The position numbers and the translations under genes are program-made. Source: Cynocephalus volans (lineage: Eukaryota; Chordata; Mammalia; Dermoptera; Cynocephalidae). Taken from it: a stretch of DNA of 64,000 nucleotides. Below, piece by piece: positions 11,243-24,200 of this stretch (positions within the stretch are counted from its first letter, which is position 1; each line of letters starts with the position of its first letter). The notes beneath the pieces are model-generated. The model ran no database searches. It was not told where the DNA came from and saw nothing but the letters and a program-made list of their open reading frames with translations. The stretch is taken from the NCBI RefSeq assembly GCF_027409185.1, contig NC_084472.1, positions 19,826,524-19,890,523 of the forward strand, in the 5' to 3' direction.

Positions 11243-11693
11243 GTATATGAGTCCATTTCTGATGCTTATAACAGAATACCTGAAACTGGATAATTTATAA
11301 AGAAACAGAATTTATTTCTTACAGTTTTGGGGGCTGGGAAGATCAAAGTCCAGAGAACATATCTGGTGAGGGCCTTCTTCTTTGGTGGTGACTGCACACA
11401 GCAACGCAGGGTATCACATGGCAACTGGGTGGAGCAAGAGAGAGCTGACCTGCTCACTCACTGTCTTTATAAAGCCCTCAGGACCATGCCCATGACCATC
11501 CATTAAACTACCAACTTATTACTCCATGAATGGATCAATCCATTCACCAGGATACAGTCCTCACAATCTAATCACCTCTTTACAGCCCCACCTTTCAAGT
11601 ACCATAATTGGATTTCCCATCCTCTTAACACTGTTACAATGTAGATTAAGTTTCCAATATATGAACCTTTGGGGGACACATTTAACCCATAGC
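11243..11693 (-). repeat. Second MaLR-type solo LTR, antisense
   Basis: ATGAGTCCATTTCTGATGCT, ACCTGAAACTGGATAATTTA and, at the far end, GGGACACATTTAACCCATAG mark a THE1/MST-related LTR on the minus strand. Confidence 0.72.
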
Positions 11694-12780
11694 ACTTGAG
11701 TTCTCTTGGGAGCCTCCAAGCTTCTGTCTTCAACTGATGGCCTGTCCTTGTTTGGGCATGCAGGGTGAGGGAGGGGACCATGTGAAAGATGATGCCCATC
11801 TGCTGTGATGGAGAGGAAGGGAGTGACAGCCAAAGAGGGATGTTTCAGGAAAGTTCTTTGTGTTCATCTTTAGTTCAGTTTTGGTTTTGTTTTTAAGATG
11901 GAAGACATGAGCACACTGAAAGGCTATTTCCAGCAGCCAGGACTTACAAGAGAGAGAGGGGATAATCAATACTGTTAAGTTCTCTGATAAGATGAGAGAT
12001 GGGATTCAAGGAGGTGCTGGCTTTAGCCTTGGGCAGGACTGACTGTTTCCTATCCTAGCAGGAGGGTCACAGGAGCAGAGAGGGCAGCTGTGATGGGCTG
12101 TACAACCGATGAGAAGCCTAGTTTCCACCTGATGGTCTCCATGTTCTCCAAAATTAGAGGTGAGGCTATTGTGAAGGGTGTAGAGGCAGTCTGATGAGTG
12201 TAGATAAGGCTTGAAAACATCCTTGCATAGAATGGGAGGGACAGTTGACAAGGAGGAGAAACAGGCGGGACTGAGGGCCCATTTGAATTCCCAGCAGTGC
12301 CCTCAGCCCTCTTGGACGACTCCTCCAGCAGCAGGCGTGGAGAGCAGGTGTTCCAGTTCACCCAGCGGTGAGGTTCTGCCAGACAAGTGTGCCAAGGACA
12401 GAGGAGCAAAAATATAAGGGTAACAGCAAGAACAGTACCGGAATGGAGCAAAATGGGATTGAAGATGATCAGGAGGGAAGGGAAGAAAGCAGCGGGTGGA
12501 CAGACTGGTGCAGAGGAGACAGGACCATGGGCTGAGCATCCAAGTGATGTTGAAGAAAGATCACTAGGTTGCCACTAATAAGCCAGCTGGAGAGATGGCA
12601 GCACGTGGCTGCACAGAAGGATACTGGAGAGGGACCCGTCGCCCCGGGTGGGCGAGGCTGAGAGGAGGAGTCTTTATCTCCAGTCTTGTCACTCCTCTGC
12701 TGAGTTTCAGACTCATATATCCATCTATTTAGATGTCATTTCTCCTTGGATTCACACGTCCAAAATGGAAATCTTAAAAA
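11694..12780. other. Intergenic sequence, no recognised gene
   Basis: Mixed G/A-rich, unique-looking sequence. Open frames here lack splice context or recognisable protein similarity. Confidence 0.35.
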
Positions 12781-12784
12781 AAAA

Positions 12785-12997
12785 AAAAGTTTTCTTTATT
12801 TTTATAGCAGTTTTACAGAGAAATTGAGCAGAAAGTACAGATAATTCCCATACCCTCCCCCCGACCCACATATACAGTTTCTCCTATTATTGACGTGTTA
12901 CATTGTGTGGGACCTTTGTTACAATTATGAATCAATATTGATATATTATTTTAAATTTTATACTAGGGATCCCTCTTTGTACTGTACAATTCTATGG
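12785..12997 (-). repeat. L1-type fragment, antisense
   Basis: TAGCAGTTTTACAGAGAAAT, GACGTGTTACATTGTGTGGG and CTGTACAATTCTATGGGTT follow the order of old L1M antisense sequence. Confidence 0.6.
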
Positions 12998-12999
12998 GT

Positions 13000-13440
13000 T
13001 CCTCCCTTCCCCTTCTCCCTTCTCTCCTCCTCCTTCCCCAGTGATGGATTTTGGACATGGCTGGCGCCATTGTGCACACAATAAGCACCAGCACAAAACA
13101 GCCACCAGCCTCGTCTTCCACTCCAGCACCAAGCCCCTCCCCACTTCCCTTTGAGAAGCCTCCTGACTTCAAAACAACTTTCTGGCTTCTGCATCATCAG
13201 CGCAGTTCTCCACCCAGTTACATCAACCTAATGGTCCCTCCCCCCCGTACATTTCACGCCCAAAACCTAATATAAACTTTTGCAAACCCATTGTTGGGGC
13301 TGTCCCCCATTTTCAGGGCAGCCCCGGGCTGTCCTCCATTTTGAGCATAGCTCGGCAGATTTCTTCCTTTAATAAAGCTTGAACAGTACCAGGCATCTCG
13401 GCTCACTTTCTTTCACCCAGACTTCTTTAACGCCAATTCA
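13000..13440 (+). repeat. Solo retroviral LTR
   Basis: GC/CT-rich LTR-like sequence with a poly(A) signal AATAAAGCTTGAACAG at 13371 followed by GCATCTCGGCTCACTTTCTT, the usual R/U5 arrangement. No viral coding sequence. The edges are uncertain; it sits about 1.7 kb upstream of the RMC1 start codon. Confidence 0.6.
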
Positions 13441-13584
13441 AGCCCTTCATATATCTAAGTCATTCAAAAATGGTCCTCTGAAAAATAGAACTACCGTGTG
13501 ATCCAGTAATCCCACTTCCATATTACAAGAGTATATGCCAAAAAAATTAAAAGCGGTCTCAAACAGATATTTGTACACCCATGT

Positions 13585-14185
13585 TGTTGGAGTGAGCAGG
13601 ACTGAAGCCATGTTGGGACCTAAAGCTGCCTGGATTGCGGAGGTGGGGAGGATTTTTAAAAGGACATTTTTTTTCTCTCCATTCTTTTTTCCCTTCCCCT
13701 GACTTTATCTCGCTCACTAAATAGGAAAACAAGGCTGAGAAGCTAATTACTTCTTTGCAAAGCTAATAGTTCTTTCTTTGAGACTTGTAGAGTTTTGAGA
13801 GATGATTAAGGCCAAATGACTGACGCTGACCTTGGGCACTAGTCAAGTACACTGCCTCAAATCAAAATCTTGCAGGGTCCTGGGATAACAGCAAAGATGA
13901 GAACAGAAACCAGATGAGGCCTTGGCAAGACCCTGTACCTGACTCACAAACACGGACCCCTCGTAAGTCACATCTCCTGCTCTGCTTTTCACCTCCCATA
14001 TTCCATTCCCTCAACCTCTCCTTTAAAAACCCCTCAGTAAATGTAAATCTTTGAGATGGGACAGCCTGCCATCTCCTTCAGCTGAATACATCCGCTTTTC
14101 TCACACCAACGTTTCACTTCTGAGGTTTTTTCTTTCCTTTTTTGGGGGGTGGGGGTGGCAGGCAGCCGGACCTGAGTCCGGTAAC
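13585..14185 (+). repeat. Solo LTR (class I-like) nested in L1
   Basis: Begins TGTTGGAGTGAGCAGGACTG and ends GAGTCCGGTAAC. It is flanked by ATGT at 13581-13584 and 14186-14189, a 4-bp duplication. The L1 reads through cleanly when it is removed. Confidence 0.7.
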
Positions 14186-14587
14186 ATGTTCACAGCAGCA
14201 TTAGTCACAATAGCCAACAGGTGGAAGCAACCCAAATGTCCATTAATAGATGAATGCATAAACAAAAGTAGTATTTGCACACAATGGGATGTTATTCAGC
14301 TGTAAAAAGGAAGGAAATCCTGATACATACGAACCTTGAGGACATTTTAAGTGAAATAAGATACACAAGGACAAACAACATAAACTTCCACTTACATGAG
14401 ATACCTAAGAGCAGTCCAGTTCAGGGACAGAAAGTAGAACGGTGGTAGCCGGGCCTGGGGAGAGGAGATAGGCGGAGTTGTTGAATGGGTGCGGAGTTTG
14501 CTTTGTGAGATGAAAAAGTCCCACAGTAATGTGAACATGCTCGACACTACCGAACCGTACACTTAACAAGGGTTAAGAAGGTGAATT

Positions 14588-14595
14588 TCACGTGA
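14588..14595. promoter_or_regulatory. TCACGTGA palindrome in L1 tail
   Basis: A perfect CACGTG E-box with T/A flanks, as preferred by TFEB/MITF-type bHLH factors. It lies about 525 bp upstream of the RMC1 ATG inside L1-derived sequence. Function is inferred. Confidence 0.3.
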
Positions 14596-14942
14596 CATGT
14601 TTTTTACCATATGAAAAAAAAGGCCTGCCGACCTGACGTCTAAACCAGGTTCCCTGCTCCACGCTCACCGCAAGCCTGCCGGCTGCTCTCCCTTCCTGCG
14701 CTCGTCCAGGCAGGACCGCGGCCCAGGGGGCGCTCAGGAAACCCCCGGAAAGTACGGATGAGCCGCGCCTAGACCGGGGCTGGGGCCGCCCTCCCGGGCA
14801 CGCTGCGGGCCATGGCGCCGCACCTCTGGGTTGCCCTCAGGAGATAGGGAGGAGCCTGTCGGGCGAGGCGCAGCGAGGTTACGATCGGTGGGCCCCACTG
14901 TGGCCGGCGGGACGTGGCCCGTTTAAGCGCCGGAGGCCGCGG

Positions 14943-14952
14943 GTCACGTGGT
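14943..14952. promoter_or_regulatory. CLEAR-like E-box GTCACGTGGT
   Basis: GTCACGTGGT matches the GTCACGTGAC consensus of lysosomal-gene (CLEAR) elements at 8 of 10 positions, including the whole GTCACGTG core. It is about 170 bp upstream of the RMC1 start codon, next to a GC box. Confidence 0.5.
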
Positions 14953-15119
14953 GGGCGGGGTGGGGGCGTGGCACCAGGAAGTGGCTTCCGCGCTGCGTCG
15001 GGATAGCAGCCGGCGCCGCTTCCGCCCAGCCCGGCTCCTCCCGTGCCCAGCGTCCCCGCGCCCCTGCTCCCCGCTCCACGCTGGCGACCGCCCCCGGGGC
15101 CCCCGCCGCGGCGCCCGCC

Positions 15120-15221
15120 ATGGGCGAGGAGGACTACTACCTGGAGCTGTGCGAGCGGCCGGTGCAGTTCGAGAAGGCGAACCCCGTCAACTGCGTCTTC
15201 TTTGATGAGGCCAACAAGCAG
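15120..15221 (+). CDS. RMC1: RMC1 exon 1 (coding part)
   Basis: Residues 1-34. ATG at 15120-15122, donor GTCCGG at 15222, phase 0. Preceded by a very GC-rich 5' UTR with no ATG in the preceding 240 bp. Confidence 0.96.
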
Positions 15222-18200
15222 GTCCGGCTCGCGGCGCTCTCCTCCCACGCGCGGCCGGGCCCGCTGCGGCCCGCCCTTCTCCTCACCCCAGGGTCGTCGG
15301 CGACCCGAGGACGACGCCGGGGTACCAGGCCCGCGGCCTCCCCTGGCGTCCCGGCGCGGGAGTCGGCGCTCGTTCCTTCCCTGGGGGGTGTGCAGAGGGA
15401 CCGGGCTCCACCACGGCCAGGTGGCCAGGTGTCCTCGCAAGTGACCACAGGGGTGGACCCCCGAAGTAGCGCCACCGACCCAGTGGCCCTGTGGCCAGTG
15501 GGGTCAGCTGTTACCACGCCAGTCTCTTCCAGGCGCCTTTCGTTGTCTTTATCTGTCATTGGCTGGGCTGGCAGTAAAGGATTTAGACCTTGAGATTTTC
15601 ATTTTTCTCGGAATTTTGTAAAGGGAAAAAGACTGAACATAAGTGCATCAGCGGTGCCAATGCGCGAAGCTGCCTTAGTGCCTCGGGGACCCCGATCCAG
15701 TCTTGCACAGTGGGTCACACGTGGAGTGTTTTTTGGTCTCTGCTCTGTTTTTCCTTAAAATTCCCGTAACAGCCAAGCATCCGTGCCCTGTTAGTTTAGT
15801 TAAGCCAAGGGCGGGGTGTAGCAGAAGTCATCGCTTGTGTGCTGGCCTTTGAGTCTAGATCCTTCAAAGTTCAGACCACTGACACTGACATTCTTTTCCC
15901 TTTCAGGTTTTTGCTGTTCGATCTGGTGGAGCTACTGGGGTGGTAGTGAAAGGCCCAGATGATAGGAATCCCATCTCGTTTAGGTAACAGTGTTGTTGTT
16001 TTCAGAATAATTTGGTCGTGTAAACAAAATGGTGTTTTTGTAATTCAAAAGAAGGTTTTCTGCTTTTGTCATTTGTCTCCCTTCAGGGAGGTCTAAAGTG
16101 TGTGTGTGTACACAGGGAATACCTGTCTGCCTGCTATGCAGCCCTGGTAGTCGTGCATACTCATACCCCTGGTCAGAGTGAAATATGTGGAGCGGTTCAC
16201 TTGGGAACCAAATACTCCAAAAGTGGGGCTCCTCCTTCCTGGTACTTGAAATTAGCAAGTCAGTGCACTGGTGTGCCCATGTCCTGTTTGTTGACAGGGA
16301 AGGGCCTTTATTAACTCCTTTGGCTCAGGTCTTTCCAGAGTGTTTGGTAGGTAGGGGAGAGTCAGTGTTTCTCATGAAATAATACAAGAAAAACACGTCT
16401 TTCTCTGTACTTAAGGTGACTGGGTGTCCCAGTGTACACAAGTGGAACCGGCGTAATTATCAATGGCACCCCTTTTCCCTTTCAGAAGCGTCTCGATTTG
16501 TATGATAAACTAGCCAATCACCTTACTGGCTGTGATGACAGAAGAGGAAAGTACAGTGTTGACCCTCAATTCAGTGGTGACTCTAAAAAGAAATTTTACA
16601 GTTGTCCTGTGTTAGTGGGAAACTTTTGAGGCAGAAAATGAGTTGACCTCTCTTTCTTTGACTGTTGTGTTCTCATGTACTGCAAACACCGATTACAGCC
16701 CCTGTGGCAGGTACCAGGCATGTGAGGGCTTTGAAGACTGGCGCCCTTTTGGAGAACTCATAGATTCAGTGTGGGAGATGAGTGAGTGGACAAATAGTAT
16801 TCCCCGTGTTAAGTGCAGTCATAGCGCTCTGTTCAGAATGTGGGAACACAGGAGAGATGGGACCTTTTTTTTGGGGTGGGCCAGAGAATACCACTGCCCA
16901 GAAGGTGGGCGGCCTCAGAGTAGGGCAGCCTTTGAGCAAGGTTTTAAAGTATGAGTGGGATGATTTCTAGGTGGAGAACAGGAGTGGCCTTCTAGATGGA
17001 GAGAACCCTAGGGGCAATGCCAGGCATGATGTGTTGGGGACTCCAGGTTTGTGTAACTGAAGGTCAAGGTTTATGTATGAGAGGGCTGGCCCGTGGCTCA
17101 CTTGGGAGAGCGTGGCGCTGACAACACCAAGTCAAGGGTTATAATCCCCTTACTGGTCATCTTTAAAAAAAAAAAAAAAAAGGTTTCTGTGTGAGGAAGG
17201 GGAAAGAACAGCTTTTTTGAGGCATAATTGGCATATGGTAAGCTGTGTGTATCTGACGTATACAGTGTGATGAATTTTTTTTTTTTTTTTTTTTGTCTTT
17301 TTCGTGACTGGCGCTCACACCGGCCATTCCTATATAGGATCCGAACCCGCGGCAGGAGCGTCGCTGCGCTCCCAGCGCCGCACTCTCCCTAGTGCGCCAC
17401 GGGCTTGGCCCAAGTGTGATGAATTTTGACATATGTATACACCTATGAAACTATCAGCACAACCAAGTAATGAATGTGTCCATACTCTCAAAAGGCTCCT
17501 CACGCCGCTTTGTATCCATCCCTTGAATTCACTTTTTGACGTGGGCGTGAGGCAGTGGAGGTGGAGCTGTCCAGCGCCCTACTGCGGTTTGGTGGTGAGG
17601 GGGGACCAGACTCTTCCTTCCAGGAGCTTTGCCTGAGAGAGAGAAAGAGGAGGCAGTGGTTTGTGGAGGAGGTTACTTTACTGTGTGAATATATCTTTAT
17701 TTCTGCCTAACGTCATTCTCAGATGACAAGTATATGTGATTTCAATTCTTCAATCGTTTCTTGCCCATAGTCCTGTAAATTTCTCTAGCAAGTTATTGCC
17801 AGTTGGATTTTGCTGTTTAAAAAGAGATTCTACTGAGCACTTCAGAAACGTAATTTTGACTTTAAACTAGATTTGGCTGCTTCCTGAGTATTTATTTTAT
17901 CTTTTATCTTCTCATTAAATGATAGTAACTAGAGTACGGTTGTTTAGTTTAACCCTTAACATACTGTTTCTTCTTAAAGAATGGATGACAAAGGAGAAGT
18001 GAAGTGCATTAAGTTTTCCTTAGAAAATAAGATACTGGCTGTTCAGAGGACCTCAAAGACTGTGGTAAGACATCTTTATATAGCGCATTAAGTAAAGGAC
18101 CTTAGAAATACGTCCAGAAGAGCCAAAATTGTGAAATTCCAGTGTTAAAGCAACTATTTATTATTTTACTGTTGTGAAAGGTATAGTTATGTTGCATCAT

Positions 18201-21200
18201 ATTTGAGCCTTAGAAGATGAGAAAGACATTTGAGTAGATAAATAAACATGACCTTGGTGTGATGTTTTTTGACTTAAAAATTTTTTAGAAAGTAATTCAG
18301 AACTTCATGCATCTTTTGTATGGCTTGATAGCTAGTAACATAGATTACAAATGCGAGCGATATTTGGGCTACTTTGTGAATTAGCCTTACTCGAGTAACT
18401 CCATTTATTACCCATTCTTCTCATATCTGAATGCTATGTGTCTAACAGAAACAGATCTTCAAAGCTGGTATATACGTACATATATATATATATAAAATAC
18501 CACTGCCATTTGTAAAGTAGTTAAAGAACTGTTGGGAAAGATAGGCAGAATCCTATGTCAATTTCTTCCATTGTTAAAATTTGAGGGAAGCCTCTTATAA
18601 AATACAGCAATACATTTCTCTGACATCAACTACTGGAGGAATGAATTTTCAAAATCAGTTTCTAAACTATAACCGAATATTTGGTTTAACTTTTTTTTCA
18701 GTTAACCTGCTGCTATTAACGAGGTAGATTATCCAAATTGATCTTTTTATTTTTCCTCTCTTTGGGTTTCTGTCAGTTTATTTTTCTGATCACTTTTTAA
18801 AATTTGTCTTTTTTTTTCTTCAAGTTTATTTGTCTTTTTATCTTGTTGTATGACAAGGTAGATTGGCAATATGCTACCCAATCTAAATTTTTCTGTGTGT
18901 GTGTTTTTTTTTTCTTTCAGGATTTTTGTAATTTTATCCCAGATAATTCTCAGCTGGAGTACACACAAGAGTGCAAGGTATGGACCCAGATGCATTCTCT
19001 GCTGGCTGGCACTGCGCTGCGGGTTATGTTCAGGACAGCGGTGTATTGTCAGTGGAGTTCAGATCAGGCTGGGCTTCAGTGCTGAGATCTGCTGGGTGTT
19101 TGCTCTGTGACATGGGACAGTTTTCTAAATTTCGAAAACCTGTTTCCCCCTCTATAAAAGGGAGTTGGGAGGAGGATGGTGTGAAACAGCCAGTGGTGTC
19201 AGTACCTATGGCCATTGTGTCTGCCTTGCCCTGTGCTTCCTCCCTCACTGGCAGTAGCACATCTGGGTCTTAGCCCTTGGTCCCTCATCGCCACCTTGTG
19301 TGGGGGTGTTTGCAGGAGGAGTTTCTTTCCCTTTCCTGATGATGTTTTCTTTCCTTGATTTGTTGTCCTTGTTGCGTCCTAACTCTGTTTCTTTCTCTGG
19401 ATGTAGATTCTAATCCATGTTAATTAGATTTGCTGGGTATAATAAACTAGGCTAGGGGAAGCTCAGCTAAAAGTGGCAGTGTGTGGCCTGGAAACTAACA
19501 GATGCTGCTAGTGGATGGGGTCTAGCTTTTTGCCTCTTTAGCAACTGTTTTGCTAAGTGGAGTTCAGGGTGGTCTCCTCCACAAGGAAGGTGTATCCCCA
19601 AATAACTGAGCATCCCCAAATAACCCTGCGGCTGCTCGGTGTGACACAGCCCCTCTCGTGGCCCTGCTCGCCCTGTCTGCTAGCGTGTTCATGGCCCTGC
19701 TGCTCATCAAGTGAGTCGGGTGTGTGATCTCAGGGTCCCCAACCCCACTTCAGTCAACACTCACTGAAAAACCTGAGGCCTTTGTTTATAATGCCAGTTT
19801 TTATAACAATGTTGACTAAGAGAATGTCAGTAGTATTTTGATTCCTAGAGGTAGAAGTTGATATTTGTGAGCTTGGTCAGTAACTTTTTTACAAAACTCA
19901 GGCTTCCTCTGTGCTATTGACTAGAAGGAGTTAAGATGCAGGATCTTGAATGAAGGGTTAGGAGCAGAAACCACGGAAAGCTATATTTAGAAGATTTGAT
20001 TTGTTAACAAGTACTCATTCTGGGAAACTTTTGTTACATGATACAAACAGCAGAGCATTTTAAACCTTTGAAGAGAGTTGTACATGTTTTTCTTACTAAT
20101 CAAAAATTTTTTTTCTGTAATTATCAGACCAAGAATGCCAACATATTAGGATTCTGCTGGACCAGTTCTACTGAAATCGTCTTCATAACAGATCAAGGAA
20201 TTGAATTTTACCAGGTATTATGTTTATCATTTATGTTTGCTGGAGAAAGTACTGTGATAAGAGTTTGGCAGTCTTGAATTCAGCACTACAGACATATTTT
20301 GAGATTCTAGAGTTTTAGTCTCTTGCTTGGGTTTTTACTCTTTTTTTTCTAAGTGCAAGTGATACTTTTTTTTTAAAATAAAACATTCAAATATTAGTAA
20401 GATATATGGAAAGTAAAAGTCCCCCATAATGCTTAGAAATAACTATTACCAAGAGTTTGGTGCATATTCCTCCATTTTTTTCCTACACACATACAGACAT
20501 TTATTTTTATTTTTATTTTCTTTTTTACAAAAAAGGGAATAATTGTATATAAACTTTTGCTGCTAGCTTTCTTTTGCATAGCAGTATATCTTGAACATCT
20601 TGCTATATTTTATCCTGACTGATTACTATAGTTTATTTAACTATAAACTATAGTTTATGTCCCTGTTGATGGACATCTGGCTGCTTTTCACCTTTTTTGT
20701 GATTCTAGACAATTCTTCGGTGAACATTCTTGCACACATTTGTTTATATTCTTGATTGAGGCAGTTCTTGGAACATCTAAAAAGCTGAACAGGTATCACC
20801 ACATTTCTTCCAGAAGTTTGCACTTTCGCTAGCAATGTAGGAATCTTCATTTTCCACACCTTTGTCAGTCTTGTCTATTTTGCCAATCTGAGAGGTAGAA
20901 AGCCATTTTAGTTTGCATTTTTCATTACTAGGGAAGTAAGCATCTTTTCATTTGTGTGTTGTCCATTTGTATTTCTTTTGTGAACTGCCTTTTCATCTTT
21001 TTTAAAAAATTTTTTATTGTGGTAAAAAATGTATAACATAAAATTTACCATCTTAACCCTTTTTAAATGTGCAGTTCAGTAGTGTTAAGTATATTCATTC
21101 ACTTTGCTGTGAATCAGCTCCAAAACTTTTTCATCGTGCAAAACTGTAACTCTGTATCTGTTAAACAGCTCCCCTTTCCCTCTCCCCCAGCACGTGGCAA

Positions 21201-24200
21201 CCTCCATTGTACTTTCTGTTTCTATGAGTTTGACTTCTTTAGATACTTCATGTCAGTGGGATTATATAGTATTTGTCTTTTTGTGACTGGTTTATTTCAT
21301 TTAGCATATTGTCCTCAGAGTTCATCCATGTTGTAGCACATGGTATGGTTTCCATCTTTTTAAGGCTGAATAATATTCCCTTGTGAGTATAGACCACATT
21401 TTGCTTATCCATTCATCTGTTAATGGACGTTTGGGTTGCTTCTGCCTCTTGGCTATTGTGAATAATTCTGCTATAGACATGAGCATACAAATACCTCCTC
21501 AAGATCCTGTTTTCAATTCTTTTAGATATATACCCAGAGTGGGATTGCTGGATTGTATAGTAGTTCTGTTTTTTAATTTTTGGGGGGAACTGCCGTACTG
21601 TTTCCATAGCAATTACATCATTTTACTATCCCTCCAATAGTGCACAAGGGTTCCAGTTTCTCCATATCTTCTCCAACACTTGTTATTTTCTGTTTTTTTG
21701 ATAGGTGCCATCCTAATGGGTGTCAGGTGATACCTTGTGTGGTTTTGATTTGCATTTTTCTGATGATTAGTGATGTTGAGAATCTTTTTACGTGCATATT
21801 GGCCCCTTGTATCTCATCTTTGGTGAAATGTCTATTCAAGTCCTTTGCCCATTTTTTAATTGGATTATTTGCTTTTTTGTTGAGTTGTAGGAGTTCCTTA
21901 TATAGTTCAGATATTAACACCTCATGATATACAGGTGGTTCCTGACTTAGGATGGTTTTTGACTTTGCAGTGACGCGCATTCAGTAAAAACTGTGCTTGG
22001 AGTGTCCATACAACAATATATTTTTCACTTTCAGTACAGTATTTGGTAAAGTAAATGAGATAGTCAACAATTTATATAAAATATGCTTTGTGTTAGATGA
22101 TTTTGCCCAACTATAGGCTAATGTAAGTGTTATGAGCACATTTAAAGTAGGCTAGGCTAAGCTATGATGTTTGGTAGGTTAGGTGTATTAAATGAATTTT
22201 TGATTTAACAGTATTTTCAGTTTACAATGGATTTATCAGGACATAACCCCATTGTAATTCAAAGAGCATCTGTGTATGATTTGCAGATATTTTCTCCCAA
22301 TCTGTAGGTTGCCTTTTCACTCTGTTGATTGTGTCCTTTTATGCAGCTGCCTGTTCATCTTTTAATATGTGCCAACTGCCTGACCTGTTGAGAATACTTC
22401 TGAGATCTCTAAGTGGAGCTAATGCAGAGGATGTTAGGATTCTTTCAGGTTTTAATTTTCTTGACCTAATGAAAACAATATAATTTAGTATACCAGTTGG
22501 AGAAAATACACCTGCATAAGCAAAATGGGGGATGTTGACATTAACAGCAGAAAGAAAACTTAAACAAACTTTAGACAAATCCCGTACACACAGAAATAGA
22601 ATTTTGTACATATGGTAGCATGGAAAGGATGGCTTGCTTTATAGAGGTGTTCCTTATGGTAATCATTTAAAATTATATCTGTTCTCTGTAGTGGGAAAAT
22701 GCATGTTAAGGTAACCTACATGGTCTTCAGATCTTCAAGAAATAAGTTAAAGAGAAAGAGGACTCTAGCACATGCTTATTTTATTATACTTGAATTACCA
22801 AGAAACTCACGCTTCGCGACCCAGACCTCCGTGTCAGTTCTTCGGTGCGGCGTTCTATGAGCATTGTCTTGAGGGCTCTATACCGTGTTCCTTCATGTAT
22901 CTGAATATTTAGTGTACATTTAAAATGTGGCTTGATTATAGAATAGTACACTTGTATGCAGTGTCCATGGAGAAAGGCAGCCCCTCCCAGAGCTGGTGCA
23001 AACTAGAGTCAAGAAGGAGACCAGGCAGAAGGCAGATCTGCTGCAGGCTGGGAGGTGGCTGACTTCAGACACAGGCCCTAGGGGTGCTGGAGTGTTTTGA
23101 CCATCTCCTTGACAAATGAGAACTGTGTTGTCCCTTGCTTTTTGATGTATGGTGCCCAAGCATGTGGAGGCTCAGACATGGACTTTGGGGTGAAATAGCC
23201 TGCCTAGGCTACAGTTGATTTGTTGCATTGGCAGGTTCCCTAACCTCTTTGAGCCTTATTTTCTCATTGGTCAGCAAGGACTAATGATGCCCACTAGTGG
23301 GGTTGCAGTGAAGACTAAATGAGTTCAGACACGTAAACTCTAAGCACTGGACTTCATAAGTAGTAGCTGTAATAAATACAAACCATAATATTCTATTTAA
23401 TGTGGTGGGTTTTTTCCTGCTTATTCTTATTTTCTAAATTTACTTCATTAAATCTTCTGACATTTTGCTGTTTTGTAAGTGAAGATTTCTGTTTCTTGTA
23501 CTTTCCTTTCAGGTATTACCAGAGAAGCGGACTCTGAAACTTTTGAAGAGCCACAATATCAACGTGAATTGGTACATGTACTGTCCCGAGAGTGCTGTGA
23601 TTCTGCTGTCTACCACAGTCCTTGAAAATGTTCTGCAGCCTTTTTATTTTAGGGTAAGAGTAAGCCTCCTTTTAAAAAATGTCTTTTCCCTTTCTACCCT
23701 TTTCCTCTAACACCCTAATGTGGCAAGCTTGTGAAAGGAGCAACCACCACCAGTGACCACTAGAGGGCAGCCTGTGGCATCCCGAGGACTCCAAGAGTGA
23801 CTCATTCTGTGGAGACGGCTGTGAGGGAAGGACTTAGTGGGACGTTGGAAAGGATTGAAAGACATAGTGTGTGTCGGTCCTCACTGATTTTATGTAGGGA
23901 AAGCTAAAACATCGAAGGGGTTTAATAAGCTTTCCCTCACACATTTTTCCCCTCTGAACAGGCTGGCACTATGTCGAAGCTGCCCAAGTTTGAGATTGAA
24001 TTACCAGCTGCGCCCAAGTCCACCAAACCTAGCCTCTCTGAAAGAGACATTGCGATGGCCATCATGTACGTCCATCTTGGGGAGAATTCCTTCCTGTAAT
24101 TGCTTTTAGTGATATAAATAACAGAAGGAGTGTGTCATAAGCATGACAGTGATGCCCTTTCTTTAGGGAAAGAGACATTTGGAACACATAAGGACTCCCT

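Larger units (their letters stand above)
13455..14620 (+). repeat. L1 3' end interrupted by a solo LTR
   Basis: Left part (13455-13584) reads ATAGAACTACCGTGTGATCC to TTTGTACACCCATGT. The right part resumes at about 14186 with ATGTTCACAGCAGCATTAGT and AATGTCCATTAATAGATGAA and ends in an A-rich tail near 14620. Confidence 0.75.
14620..15330 (+). promoter_or_regulatory. RMC1: CpG-island promoter of RMC1
   Basis: Base composition switches sharply to very GC- and CpG-rich sequence around the first exon. It contains TGACGTC (CRE-like, 14634-14640), a CACGTG E-box (14945-14950) and GGGCGG boxes (14953 onward). No TATA box is evident, as expected for a housekeeping promoter. The start site cannot be fixed by eye. 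Confidence 0.8.

Noticed and set aside
11095-11300. His/Thr-repeat frames over the (AC)n tract
   Set aside because: Low-complexity translation of a microsatellite.
14769-15593. Long open frames on both strands over the RMC1 first exon
   Set aside because: CpG-island composition has few stop codons. Only the frame starting at 15120 continues into conserved exons.
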